Notes under the pieces: model-generated
Database searches by the model: none
The model's input: the letters and a program-made list of their open reading frames with translations, nothing else
What the model was told of the DNA's origin: nothing
Program-made: the position numbers and the translations under genes
Shown: positions 52,813 to 60,959 of the stretch, in pieces
How the letters are laid out: each line of letters begins with the position of its first letter
How positions within the stretch are numbered: position 1 is the stretch's first letter
NCBI RefSeq assembly: GCF_900637055.1
Contig: NZ_LR134338.1
Span: 2,614,001-2,678,000 of the forward strand
DNA from: Brevibacillus brevis
GTDB lineage: Bacteria; Bacillota; Bacilli; Brevibacillales; Brevibacillaceae
Length of the DNA: 64,000 nucleotides
Direction: 5' to 3'

Positions 52813-52887
52813 TCTAACAACTTCATAGTGCGAATACGATTACCACAGATGAGTCTGCCAAGGGTTCAATACAAAGGAGGAGCAATC

Positions 52888-53937
52888 ATGAGCATAAAAG
52901 TAGGCATTATTGGCTGCGGTTCCATTGCAAACGAGCGGCATGCGCCGGAATATCACCATCATCCGAATGTCGAGCTTTTCCTTGTGTATGACCCGAATCC
53001 GGATCGTGCTCAGAAGATGGTTGCAAAGTATGGGGGCACGGTAGCAGCTAGCTGGCAAGAGGTCGTTCATCATCCTGAGATTCAAGCGATCAGTGACTGC
53101 TCGACGAACGAAATGCACCATATCATCACGACTGAGGCACTATTGGCTGGAAAACATGTCTTGTGTGAAAAGCCGATCGCGACGACGAGTGAAGGTGCAC
53201 AGGCCATGCTTGCAGCTGCCAAGGCTACAGGTGCCATTCTCATGATCGACCACAATCAGCGGCTGGTTATCGCCCATCAAAAAGCGCGTCAGATCATTGA
53301 TTCAGGTGAGCTAGGGCGCATCTTATCCTTTAAAACAAGCTTCGGACATAAAGGGCCTGAGCATTGGAGTATCAACAAAACAAACGCGACGTGGTTTTTT
53401 AAAAAGAATCGTTCTGCACTCGGTGTTGCCGGAGACTTAGGCATCCATAAAGTAGATCTGCTGCGATATTTGCTTCAGGATGAAATCGTGCAGGTCAGTG
53501 CCTTAACAGCTGTTTTGGACAAAAAAGACGAGGAAGGCTTACCAATCGAGGTATGCGATCATATGGTATGTCTTTTACGAACACAGTCGGGTACGTTAGG
53601 TACTGCTTCCTTTAGCTGGAGCTACTACGGTGAGGAGGACAATAGTACGATTCTCTACGGTGAGCGTGGGATCATGAAGATTTTTGCTGATCCAGAAAAG
53701 GATATCGAAGTCATAACAGCTACGGGTGAGAGAAGAGTAGAGCGAACAGGAGCGATACAGACCAACGATCATCAGACGAACAGTGGGGTAATCGATGCCT
53801 TTGTAGACGCGATCCAAAAGCAAACAGCGCCAATCGTCACGGGGAAAGATGGGCTTATCGCTCTTTTGATTATCGAAGCGGCCATAGAGTCAGCTGCAAC
53901 GGGAAAAACGATTTCTTTGCAACAAAATATTGGATGA
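52888..53937 (+). CDS. Gfo/Idh/MocA family NAD(P)-dependent oxidoreductase
   Basis: A 349-residue sugar or inositol dehydrogenase-type protein: Rossmann motif VGIIGCGSIANERHAPEY, then CEKPIATT (the family's catalytic EKP Lys), HNQRLV, and GDLGIHKVDLLRYLL with the usual Asp/His pair. ATG 52888 has AAAGGAGGA upstream; a longer frame exists without a site. Substrate unknown. It is separated from the pump genes by the hairpin above, so it is unlikely to belong to the lipopeptide cluster. Confidence 0.92.
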   Translation: MSIKVGIIGCGSIANERHAPEYHHHPNVELFLVYDPNPDRAQKMVAKYGGTVAASWQEVVHHPEIQAISDCSTNEMHHIITTEALLAGKHVLCEKPIATTSEGAQAMLAAAKATGAILMIDHNQRLVIAHQKARQIIDSGELGRILSFKTSFGHKGPEHWSINKTNATWFFKKNRSALGVAGDLGIHKVDLLRYLLQDEIVQVSALTAVLDKKDEEGLPIEVCDHMVCLLRTQSGTLGTASFSWSYYGEEDNSTILYGERGIMKIFADPEKDIEVITATGERRVERTGAIQTNDHQTNSGVIDAFVDAIQKQTAPIVTGKDGLIALLIIEAAIESAATGKTISLQQNIG

Positions 53938-53978
53938 TTGCCATGTCGCTTGGTCACACTAAGGTTGGAGGTGTAACC

Positions 53979-54182
53979 ATGGAACGAACCATTCAGGTCA
54001 ATGGTGAGGATTATCATTTCGAGTCTACGTATGATGGGGATTCACAGTATAATGTACAAGTGCGATGCGGCAAGAAAGTGGTATCGAGTTTCAAAATCTC
54101 GGCCGGATCGGAAAATGAAGTATTTGAGGCTGCTCGTGCTCATTTTAGTGCGGACAAGGAACTGGGCAATCTAAATGGATAA
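53979..54182 (+). CDS. small hypothetical protein, 67 aa
   Basis: ATG 53979 follows GGAGG with eight bases of spacing. The product (MERTIQVNGEDYHFESTYDG to DKELGNLNG) looks like a small all-beta plus helix fold with no membrane segment. It follows the oxidoreductase by 41 bases and precedes a terminator. No family recognised. Confidence 0.65.
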   Translation: MERTIQVNGEDYHFESTYDGDSQYNVQVRCGKKVVSSFKISAGSENEVFEAARAHFSADKELGNLNG

Positions 54183-54196
54183 AGAATGGTCTCGGA

Positions 54197-54231
54197 ACGC
54201 AGCTTGCGAATGCAGGGCTGCGGTTTTTTCT
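54197..54231 (+). terminator. rho-independent terminator
   Basis: CGCAGC (54199-54204) pairs with GCTGCG (54218-54223), followed by T6. It closes the oxidoreductase unit. Confidence 0.75.
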
Positions 54232-54283
54232 TGCGCAAAAGGAAATCTCATGATAAAGTGATTTTGTTTCCGTGGAAACAAAA
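54232..54283 (+). promoter_or_regulatory. marR-type gene promoter with 22-bp palindromic operator
   Basis: TTGCGC (54232-54237), 16 bases, and an extended -10 TGATAAAGT (54251-54259). Directly downstream lies a perfect palindrome with arms TTTTGTTTCC (54262-54271) and GGAAACAAAA (54274-54283), placed to block initiation. A second near-copy precedes the MFS gene. Confidence 0.7.
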
Positions 54284-54312
54284 GTTGAAATAGATGAGGA
54301 GCTGATGCTGCA

Positions 54313-54780
54313 TTGGACCCGAAAAAGAAGATTTGGAATCGATGGATCACCTTTTTACATAAACAGGAGGAGCGCAGCAAGCTACGTGAAGAAATGCTAT
54401 TGCGCCAAATTAGAATCAGCGTACCTGATTATGATAAAGTTGGAAGGTTATCCGTAACAGAGCTCCACGTCCTTCAAGAGGTAGGGGGGAGGGATCGAGT
54501 CAATGTTACGACAATTGCACAGCATATTGGGGTAACAAAGAGTGCGATATCCAAAATCACAGTCAAGCTTTTGAAAAAAGGATTACTCGAGCGCTACCAA
54601 CTCGAAGACAATCAGAAGGAAGTTTTTTTTCGGCTGACAGCTGTAGGAGAAATGGTAAACGAGATTCACGAAAGCTACCACCAACGACTGGAGATTGACA
54701 TGTACCGATTTTTAGATAGGTATACTCCCGCCGAATTGGCATTTTTGGAAAAGGTCATAAGAGAAGCAACAGATGAATAG
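54313..54780 (+). CDS. MarR family transcriptional regulator
   Basis: A 155-residue winged-helix protein. The MarR core is LSVTELHVLQEVGGRDRVNVTTIAQHIGVTKSAISKITVKLLKKGLLERYQLEDNQKEVFFRLTAVGE, followed by dimerisation helices. The start is taken as TTG 54313, with GAGGAG about 12 bases upstream. It lies upstream of and co-directional with an MFS drug transporter, and both promoters carry the same palindrome, which points to self-control and control of the pump. Ligand unknown. Confidence 0.9.
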   Translation: MDPKKKIWNRWITFLHKQEERSKLREEMLLRQIRISVPDYDKVGRLSVTELHVLQEVGGRDRVNVTTIAQHIGVTKSAISKITVKLLKKGLLERYQLEDNQKEVFFRLTAVGEMVNEIHESYHQRLEIDMYRFLDRYTPAELAFLEKVIREATDE

Positions 54781-54820
54781 GGGAAACATACAACTGGTGT
54801 TCATTATTTTTTTTACGAAA

Positions 54821-54840
54821 ATTGTTTCCAAGGACACAAT
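54821..54840 (+). promoter_or_regulatory. second copy of the MarR-type operator
   Basis: ATTGTTTCC (54821-54829) and GGACACAAT (54832-54840) repeat the operator at 54262-54283 with one mismatch between arms, 26 bases upstream of the MFS start. Confidence 0.65.
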
Positions 54841-54866
54841 AATAACTGGATAAGAGGAGAGCTAAC

Positions 54867-56051
54867 ATGAGTCCAAAAAAAGTACTGTATCTACTTGGGA
54901 TAACGCTAATGCTAGGTATGTTCGCGCAAAATTTGTTCATGCCTATTTTACCAGCCATGCAACATGAGTTTCAGACGAGTGCGACCATGATTAACTGGAC
55001 CGTTTCAATCTTTACGCTCATGCTCGCGATTATGCAAATCATCTACGGACCATTTATCGATCGGTTCGGCCGAAAACGTGTCATGATACCTGCCCTGATC
55101 CTGTATATGATCGCGTCCATCGGATGCTATCTGGTTGATTCTATTTATGGGCTATTATTTTTCCGGGCTTTGCAAGGGGCGGGGTTTGCTGCCATTCCGA
55201 TTGTAGCAGCAACGATTATTGGCGACCTATTTACAGGAAACAATCGTGCATCTGCGATGGGCACTTATCAGATGCTGCTAGCGCTTAGTCCGGCATTTGG
55301 TCCGCTCTTGGGTGGCTGGATTGGCGGCATCGGAGGTCATTCTTCGGTCTTTTTATTTTTAGCAATCAGCGCGGTCTTTCTCGTCGGCATAAATGCAACA
55401 CTGTTACCAGAAACGAAAAGACATCAAGCAACATCATCAGGCGGTTTTACGTTAGGGTCTTTCCGTAATATTTTGCTCCACCCGGTTGGTGCATCCGTCA
55501 TTTTGATCGGTTTTAGTCAAATGTACGCCTATTATTGCTTTCTGCTGTTTCTCCCTGTCCAATTGACGAACCATTACGCAATTTCCGTTGAACAAATCGG
55601 ATTGGTTTTCCTGCTCGTGTCAGCAGTCTTTATTATCAGTAGCAAGCTGTCTGCTTTGTTGCAAAATCGATGGGGAGCACGTACAACATTGCTGGTGACG
55701 ACTGGTTCAAATGCTTTGGCGATGTTTCTTTTTATGACTGCGGCTGATGTTTCTTTTCTTTTGCTTGTGATAACAAGTACGTTGTTTGCCTTAACCTTGG
55801 GTGTAGGTATATCTGCACACACGATCTTGCTATCCGAAGTATTTGAAGCAGAGCGTGCAACGGCCATTGGTGTGTACAATTTCATCCGCTATACAGGAAT
55901 GGCTGCAGGTCCGGTGGTTGGTGCGATGCTGTTAGAATGGGGAGGGGTCTGGCTTGAATTTGGCATGGCCGGTATCCTCATTGCTTTGGCGACTTTATTC
56001 GCACGTCAAAAGGTGAAAAGAACTGCTGCGAGCATTCAAGGGGAGTTCTGA
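54867..56051 (+). CDS. MFS drug transporter (Bcr/CflA-like)
   Basis: A 394-residue membrane protein with 12 spans. Loop 2-3 holds GPFIDRFGRKRVMIP (MFS motif A) and motif C-like GTYQMLLALSPAFGPLLGGWIGG, typical of Bcr/CflA-type proton antiporters. GAGGAG precedes ATG 54867. It lies 86 bases after the MarR gene with a shared operator, so it is probably induced by the compound the MarR protein senses. Confidence 0.92.
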   Translation: MSPKKVLYLLGITLMLGMFAQNLFMPILPAMQHEFQTSATMINWTVSIFTLMLAIMQIIYGPFIDRFGRKRVMIPALILYMIASIGCYLVDSIYGLLFFRALQGAGFAAIPIVAATIIGDLFTGNNRASAMGTYQMLLALSPAFGPLLGGWIGGIGGHSSVFLFLAISAVFLVGINATLLPETKRHQATSSGGFTLGSFRNILLHPVGASVILIGFSQMYAYYCFLLFLPVQLTNHYAISVEQIGLVFLLVSAVFIISSKLSALLQNRWGARTTLLVTTGSNALAMFLFMTAADVSFLLLVITSTLFALTLGVGISAHTILLSEVFEAERATAIGVYNFIRYTGMAAGPVVGAMLLEWGGVWLEFGMAGILIALATLFARQKVKRTAASIQGEF

Positions 56052-56129
56052 TGTTCGGACAGACTTTTCATGTTCGGCTAAATATGCTACAACAGGGATG
56101 AAACAATGGAGCGGGAGGAGCAATCTAAT

Positions 56130-58532
56130 ATGCAACATCAAGAAGAACGGGACCCGAGGGTACTGATTGCAGGTTTAAGCGAAAATCCGTCCAGCATCCA
56201 ATCACTATCCGAAGGTGAATGCCTGACATTTCTGCAAATGCTCGAACAGCACCGCCAAGAACATCCAGGCGAAGAGCTGGATTTGACGGAAGCGATGGTG
56301 TTGGCGCGGATGTCTGCTTTGCGGATGCACAAAACAGGAGGCCATACGCTTGCAGCTGAATGGTTAGATCGAGCGATTCAACTAGCCCCTGATTATTGCT
56401 ACGCTGGAGAGGTTAAGCTCGAGCTGTACTTTTCAAAGTTGCGATCCCATGTCTTTCTCACTGAATTCAAGTCCGTACGTGAAACGGATAATGTCGTCAT
56501 GCGCAGGCGAACCGTTGAGGTGCTAGAAGAGCAGGCAACCAATGAACTGGCTGAAATCACGAAGTGGCGCTCTCTTGCGGAGGAGACGCTACTGGCAGCG
56601 CAAAAGTGGAACGATTCGGAGGCGGAGGCTACGGCTGCTGGCCTCGTGCTGTTATACACGGAACGACAAAATTTATTAGTACAATTGCAAGAACGTGTTC
56701 AAGCGTATGGAGCGTCTTTATCCGGGGTCTTTTACTCCAGTGAAATGCTTGTCCAATTGCAAGAGACGATTCGCGCTTTAACCAACCAGCAAGAACAGAA
56801 AGAAAAGCTCCTGCCGCAAAGAAACGAAAGGGTAGAAGATCACGAGAAAGCGCCTCAGCAAGATTTGAGTGCCTTAGAGCAATTGGAGCAGTTGATCGGC
56901 TTGGACGAGATCAAACATCGGGTTCGGCAGTTGGCGCAGTTTCTGCAGTATCGCCAGCTGCGCGAAGAAAAAGGCTGGCATATGAAAGACCAGCTCCCCC
57001 TTCATCTCGTACTGATGGGTAACCCAGGCACGGGGAAGACGACATTGGCTCGCTTGATCGCCAAGCTGTATCAGGAGCTCGGGTTGTTGGCAAAAGGACA
57101 GCTCATCGAGGTGGATCGCTCTCAGTTGGTTGGCGCTTACGTGGGACAAACTGAGCAACGCGTCATGGAAGCAATCAAGCAGGCAGACGGCGGCGTCCTG
57201 TTTATCGATGAGGCATACAGCTTGAAGCGCCCAGATAGCTCCGGCAGTGATTACGGACAAGTGGCGATTGACACGCTCGTATCCGCTATGACGAGCGGCG
57301 AGTATGCAGGCCGCTTCGTCGTGATGCTGGCGGGCTATCCGGAAGAAATGCGTCATTTTTTGTATGCCAATCCTGGACTGAATAGCCGTTTTCCCGAGAC
57401 GGGACACTTTTTACTGCCGGACTATCAGGCGGACGAACTGGTGCAAATCGCAGAAGAAGTAGCCGCACGGAACGATTTTACTCTGACAGAGGCGGCAAAA
57501 ATTACGCTGCGCCAGCGTATTGAAAAAGCACAAGTAGACGAGACGTTTGGCAATGCACGGGTTGTCACAAATATCGTGCTCGATGCGATCTTTGCCAAAG
57601 GACGAGAGACAGACGGTAAGGAACTGAAATGGGATGACTTTACGATTCTAAAACCAGAGGATGTCCGTGGCTTCGATCCGCCGCAAAAAGAAAGGAATGC
57701 GGATGCTCGACTGCAAGCGTTGATTGGTCTTGCTCAAGTGAAGACGGAGTTGAAAAAAATTGCCGCGTATGTAGCCGTCCAGCAAGAACGCGCAGCAAGA
57801 GGCCTGCCGAAAAGTCCGATTGAGCTGCATGCCGTCTTTACTGGAAATCCAGGCACAGGGAAGACGACGGTTGCCCAGCTGTATGCGCAGATTTTGCAAG
57901 AAATCGGCTATTTGAAACGCGGTCATCTTGTTACGGCGAGTAGAGCCGACTTGGTAGCGGGGTATGTCGGTCAGACCGCAGCGCTTACTCGCAGAAAAGT
58001 TCGAGAAGCTTTGGGCGGCGTCTTGTTTATCGATGAAGCGTATTCGCTGCTCGGCGGGGGAGAGCGGGATTTTGGTCAGGAAGCGGTTGATACGCTCGTA
58101 GAGGAGATGACCAAACACGAAGAGAATCTGGTCGTGGTCCTCGCAGGCTACCCACTCGAAATGAATTCATTATTGATGAGCAACCCCGGACTCTTGTCAC
58201 GGTTTAAAAAATATATTGCATTCCCCGACTACACCGTGAAGGAACTCGTGCACATTCTTGAACAGGCTGCATGCGAGGTTGGGTATGCGATTGAGAAGAA
58301 CGTGCTGGAAATGATCACGCAGTCTTTGGATAAAGCAGTCAGTGATCATCGATTGAATGGCAACGGTCGCTTTAGCCATAACCTGTTGCAAGAGGCGATC
58401 CAAAACCAGGCAGTGCGACTGATGGATATTCCGAAGCAGGAATGGAATCAGGAAATACTGATGAAGTTGGCATGGACCGATTTTCAACCGCTATTACAGT
58501 GGACGGAAGAGGAAGATGGGGCAAAAAATTAG
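56130..58532 (+). CDS. twin-AAA ATPase of the CbxX/CfqX (SpoVK-like) type
   Basis: An 800-residue cytoplasmic ATPase. An N-terminal helical region of about 240 residues (TPR-like pieces such as HTLAAEWLDRAIQLAPDYCYAGE) precedes two AAA modules. Each has GNPGTGKTT (about 296-304 and 571-579), LFIDEAYSL Walker B, a VVMLAGYP/VVVLAGYP sensor strand, and NPGL.SRF. The CbxX/CfqX family includes rubisco activase CbbX, SpoVK and EccA. Here no substrate gene is adjacent, so the target is unknown. ATG 56130 (MQHQEERD) has GGGAGGAG upstream; an ATG at 56106 is possible. Single-module relatives are about 300 residues, so this is a tandem form. Confidence 0.88.
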   Translation: MQHQEERDPRVLIAGLSENPSSIQSLSEGECLTFLQMLEQHRQEHPGEELDLTEAMVLARMSALRMHKTGGHTLAAEWLDRAIQLAPDYCYAGEVKLELYFSKLRSHVFLTEFKSVRETDNVVMRRRTVEVLEEQATNELAEITKWRSLAEETLLAAQKWNDSEAEATAAGLVLLYTERQNLLVQLQERVQAYGASLSGVFYSSEMLVQLQETIRALTNQQEQKEKLLPQRNERVEDHEKAPQQDLSALEQLEQLIGLDEIKHRVRQLAQFLQYRQLREEKGWHMKDQLPLHLVLMGNPGTGKTTLARLIAKLYQELGLLAKGQLIEVDRSQLVGAYVGQTEQRVMEAIKQADGGVLFIDEAYSLKRPDSSGSDYGQVAIDTLVSAMTSGEYAGRFVVMLAGYPEEMRHFLYANPGLNSRFPETGHFLLPDYQADELVQIAEEVAARNDFTLTEAAKITLRQRIEKAQVDETFGNARVVTNIVLDAIFAKGRETDGKELKWDDFTILKPEDVRGFDPPQKERNADARLQALIGLAQVKTELKKIAAYVAVQQERAARGLPKSPIELHAVFTGNPGTGKTTVAQLYAQILQEIGYLKRGHLVTASRADLVAGYVGQTAALTRRKVREALGGVLFIDEAYSLLGGGERDFGQEAVDTLVEEMTKHEENLVVVLAGYPLEMNSLLMSNPGLLSRFKKYIAFPDYTVKELVHILEQAACEVGYAIEKNVLEMITQSLDKAVSDHRLNGNGRFSHNLLQEAIQNQAVRLMDIPKQEWNQEILMKLAWTDFQPLLQWTEEEDGAKN

Positions 58533-58635
58533 TTTTTGTCCCATGTCTATGCCTTCTTACTCTTTTGACAATTCACCCTTTCTCTTATAATGGATAGAAA
58601 TGGTTCCATTATGCCATGGGGGAAGGGTGTTTGGT

Positions 58636-60906
58636 TTGCGAAAAAAATGGCAGGCAGCTTTATGCACGACACTTGTTCTGACACTTTCGTTGGAGGGCAT
58701 TCCGGCGGATGCCAAGCAAGAGGGAGAGCGTCGGGGCAATATCCAGATCGAAGCGGATAAGGGTCTTGCACTGGACAAGCTTTCGTCAAAAAAGAGAGAG
58801 TCTGAGCTCGTCGTTATTCAGTTATCTGGTCCTGTTCGTGAGGGGTGGAAAGAAGAACTGGAAGATATCGGCGTCACGCTTGGTGATTACATACCGGATT
58901 TTGCATTCATCGCGAAAATGGAGGATGAACAGGTCAGAAGGGAAGTCGAGGACCTGTCTTTTGTCGAAGATGTTATGGCCTTTACACCGAAGTCAAAGGT
59001 ATCGTCCGAGCTTCGCTTTTCAGGAGGCAACAGAGAACGGGTCGAGGTTGCTGTCATCGGTTTCAATCAACGGGTGGACATGTATCGAGCGATGACGGAA
59101 ATGAACGAGGATCAAGAGATACGAGACATTCAAACGCCAGAAGATGCTCCCCATATATCAATCGCCAAGATGGATCAGGAAACGATTGAACAAGTGATCG
59201 AATCAGATGATGTCATTGCTGTCGTCCCTGTGCCGGAAAACAAGCTGCACAATGATGTGGCAGCTACCATCATTCATTCGGACAAGCTGGCCTCGACAGG
59301 GTACACAGGCAAGGGACAAATTGTCGGAGTTGCCGATACCGGAATTGATACTGGGAAGCTTCAAACGATGCATCCAGATTTTAAGGGCCAAATTGAGAAG
59401 CTCATTTCTCTTGGCCGACCGAATGATGCCAGTGATGTCCACGGTCATGGTACACATGTAGCCGGTTCCATTGTGGGCACAGGAGAAGCATCAGATGGAC
59501 AATATAAAGGAACAGCACCGGGTGCGAAGCTCGTTTTTCATTCCATAGAGAACGCGAAAGGGAAGCTCAATACGGATGTCGAGACCATATTGCAAGAAGC
59601 ATACGAAGAGGGAGCCCGCATTCACTCCAATTCATGGGGGACGAATGATAAGGGAGAGTACAGCCTTTCATCGCTTCTGTTTGATCGCTTTTTATGGGAG
59701 CATCCAGATATGACGGTGCTTATTGCGGCTGGAAACGATGGCGAGAAAGGCTATAAAACGATTGGGAGCCCAGCCACTGCTAAAAACGTTATCGCCGTTG
59801 GCGCCACGGAAAATGTTCGACCCACATTGGGGAAAACCTCCGATAAAGCGGACGACGTGTGGGTATCGAGCAGTCGCGGTTTAACAGACGATGGGCGTTT
59901 GAAGCCCGATATTGTCGCGCCTGGTACTGCGATCTTGTCCACGCGCTCTTCACTGGCACCGAGCAAACATTTCTACAAGCGTTTTAATGAACATTACGCG
60001 TATATGAACGGCACAAGCATGGCTACGCCGATTTTAGCGGGCGGTGTAGCGCAAATTCGGGAATTTTTGCAGGAAGAAGGGGAAAAAAATCCGAGCGGTG
60101 CATTAGTAAAAGCCATGCTGTTGACGAGTGCAGACAACTTGGATGAAGACATGCGAGAGCAAGGCTTCGGTAGAGCCAATCTGGAGCAGGCGATTGAAAC
60201 GAACTACAAGGACGAAAAGGATGGCATTCGCACGCGTGAAAAAGTAACATATAAGGTCAAGGTCTCGGATGATTCCAAGCCTTTGGCCATTACGCTTGCG
60301 TGGACGGATTATCCTGCTGCCATTGTCGCAAAGCGTGCGCTTGTCAACGATTTGAATCTGAAGGTGACGACACCAAGTGGAGAAAAACTGAACGGCAACG
60401 ATTTTTTTGAGGCCCCGTACAACGACGAAGTGGACAATCTGAACAACGTCGAGCAGGTATGGATTACCGAGCCGGAAGAGGGAACCTACACGGTGACGGT
60501 CGAGGGCTATAACATCCCGAAAGGGCCTCAGCCGTTTGCGCTAGCGACAACGGGAAAATGGCAAAAGACCGATGACGAGGAAGAGGAAGAGGAAAAGCCG
60601 CCAGTTGTAGACAAAGAACCTGCGCGAACAGGGAAACTGACGAAGAAGCAGAAAAGCATGGAGTATTTGATCCGCGTTAATGAACCTGGTGATTTGGAAT
60701 TGTCCGTAGAGTGGGAAGAGGATGCCAATATTGATTTGTACGTATATAACAGTCGTTCACAAGAGCTTGCTGCTGCAACAAGCACCGACAATCCAGAACA
60801 ACTAACGGTGAATCTTGGAAAATCCGGTCTGTACAATATTCGCGTTGTGTTGACGGATGGAAAACAAGCGAAGTATCGCCTGTATATGAAAAAGCCAGGA
60901 AATTAA
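58636..60906 (+). CDS. secreted S8 subtilisin-like serine protease with C-terminal beta domains
   Basis: A 756-residue exported protease. Signal peptide about 1-26 (to PADA), propeptide to about 205, then the S8 domain with catalytic Asp234 (VADTGID), His271 (HGHGTHVAG), oxyanion Asn in AAGNDG and Ser461 (NGTSMATP). A beta-sandwich follows (LAITLAWTDYPAA ... FALATTGKW), then a Glu-rich linker of nine Asp/Glu in a row and a PPC-like domain (DLELSVEWEEDANIDLYVYN ... YRLYM). It should degrade proteins outside the cell. TTG 58636 has GGAAGGG eight bases upstream. Confidence 0.9.
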   Translation: MRKKWQAALCTTLVLTLSLEGIPADAKQEGERRGNIQIEADKGLALDKLSSKKRESELVVIQLSGPVREGWKEELEDIGVTLGDYIPDFAFIAKMEDEQVRREVEDLSFVEDVMAFTPKSKVSSELRFSGGNRERVEVAVIGFNQRVDMYRAMTEMNEDQEIRDIQTPEDAPHISIAKMDQETIEQVIESDDVIAVVPVPENKLHNDVAATIIHSDKLASTGYTGKGQIVGVADTGIDTGKLQTMHPDFKGQIEKLISLGRPNDASDVHGHGTHVAGSIVGTGEASDGQYKGTAPGAKLVFHSIENAKGKLNTDVETILQEAYEEGARIHSNSWGTNDKGEYSLSSLLFDRFLWEHPDMTVLIAAGNDGEKGYKTIGSPATAKNVIAVGATENVRPTLGKTSDKADDVWVSSSRGLTDDGRLKPDIVAPGTAILSTRSSLAPSKHFYKRFNEHYAYMNGTSMATPILAGGVAQIREFLQEEGEKNPSGALVKAMLLTSADNLDEDMREQGFGRANLEQAIETNYKDEKDGIRTREKVTYKVKVSDDSKPLAITLAWTDYPAAIVAKRALVNDLNLKVTTPSGEKLNGNDFFEAPYNDEVDNLNNVEQVWITEPEEGTYTVTVEGYNIPKGPQPFALATTGKWQKTDDEEEEEEKPPVVDKEPARTGKLTKKQKSMEYLIRVNEPGDLELSVEWEEDANIDLYVYNSRSQELAAATSTDNPEQLTVNLGKSGLYNIRVVLTDGKQAKYRLYMKKPGN

Positions 60907-60912
60907 ATAACA

Positions 60913-60959
60913 GACACAACCTTCGTCTTTTGATCGGATGGAAGGTTGTGTCTTTTTTT
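60913..60959 (+). terminator. rho-independent terminator between protease and PucR gene
   Basis: GACACAACCTTC (60913-60924) pairs perfectly with GAAGGTTGTGTC (60941-60952), then T7. It ends the protease gene and abuts the 3' end of the convergent regulator gene. Confidence 0.9.

Noticed and set aside
52888-53937. Gfo/Idh/MocA oxidoreductase as a tailoring enzyme of the lipopeptide
   Set aside because: A hairpin and its own strong ribosome site separate it from the pump genes, and no tailoring need is evident; membership in the cluster is unsupported.
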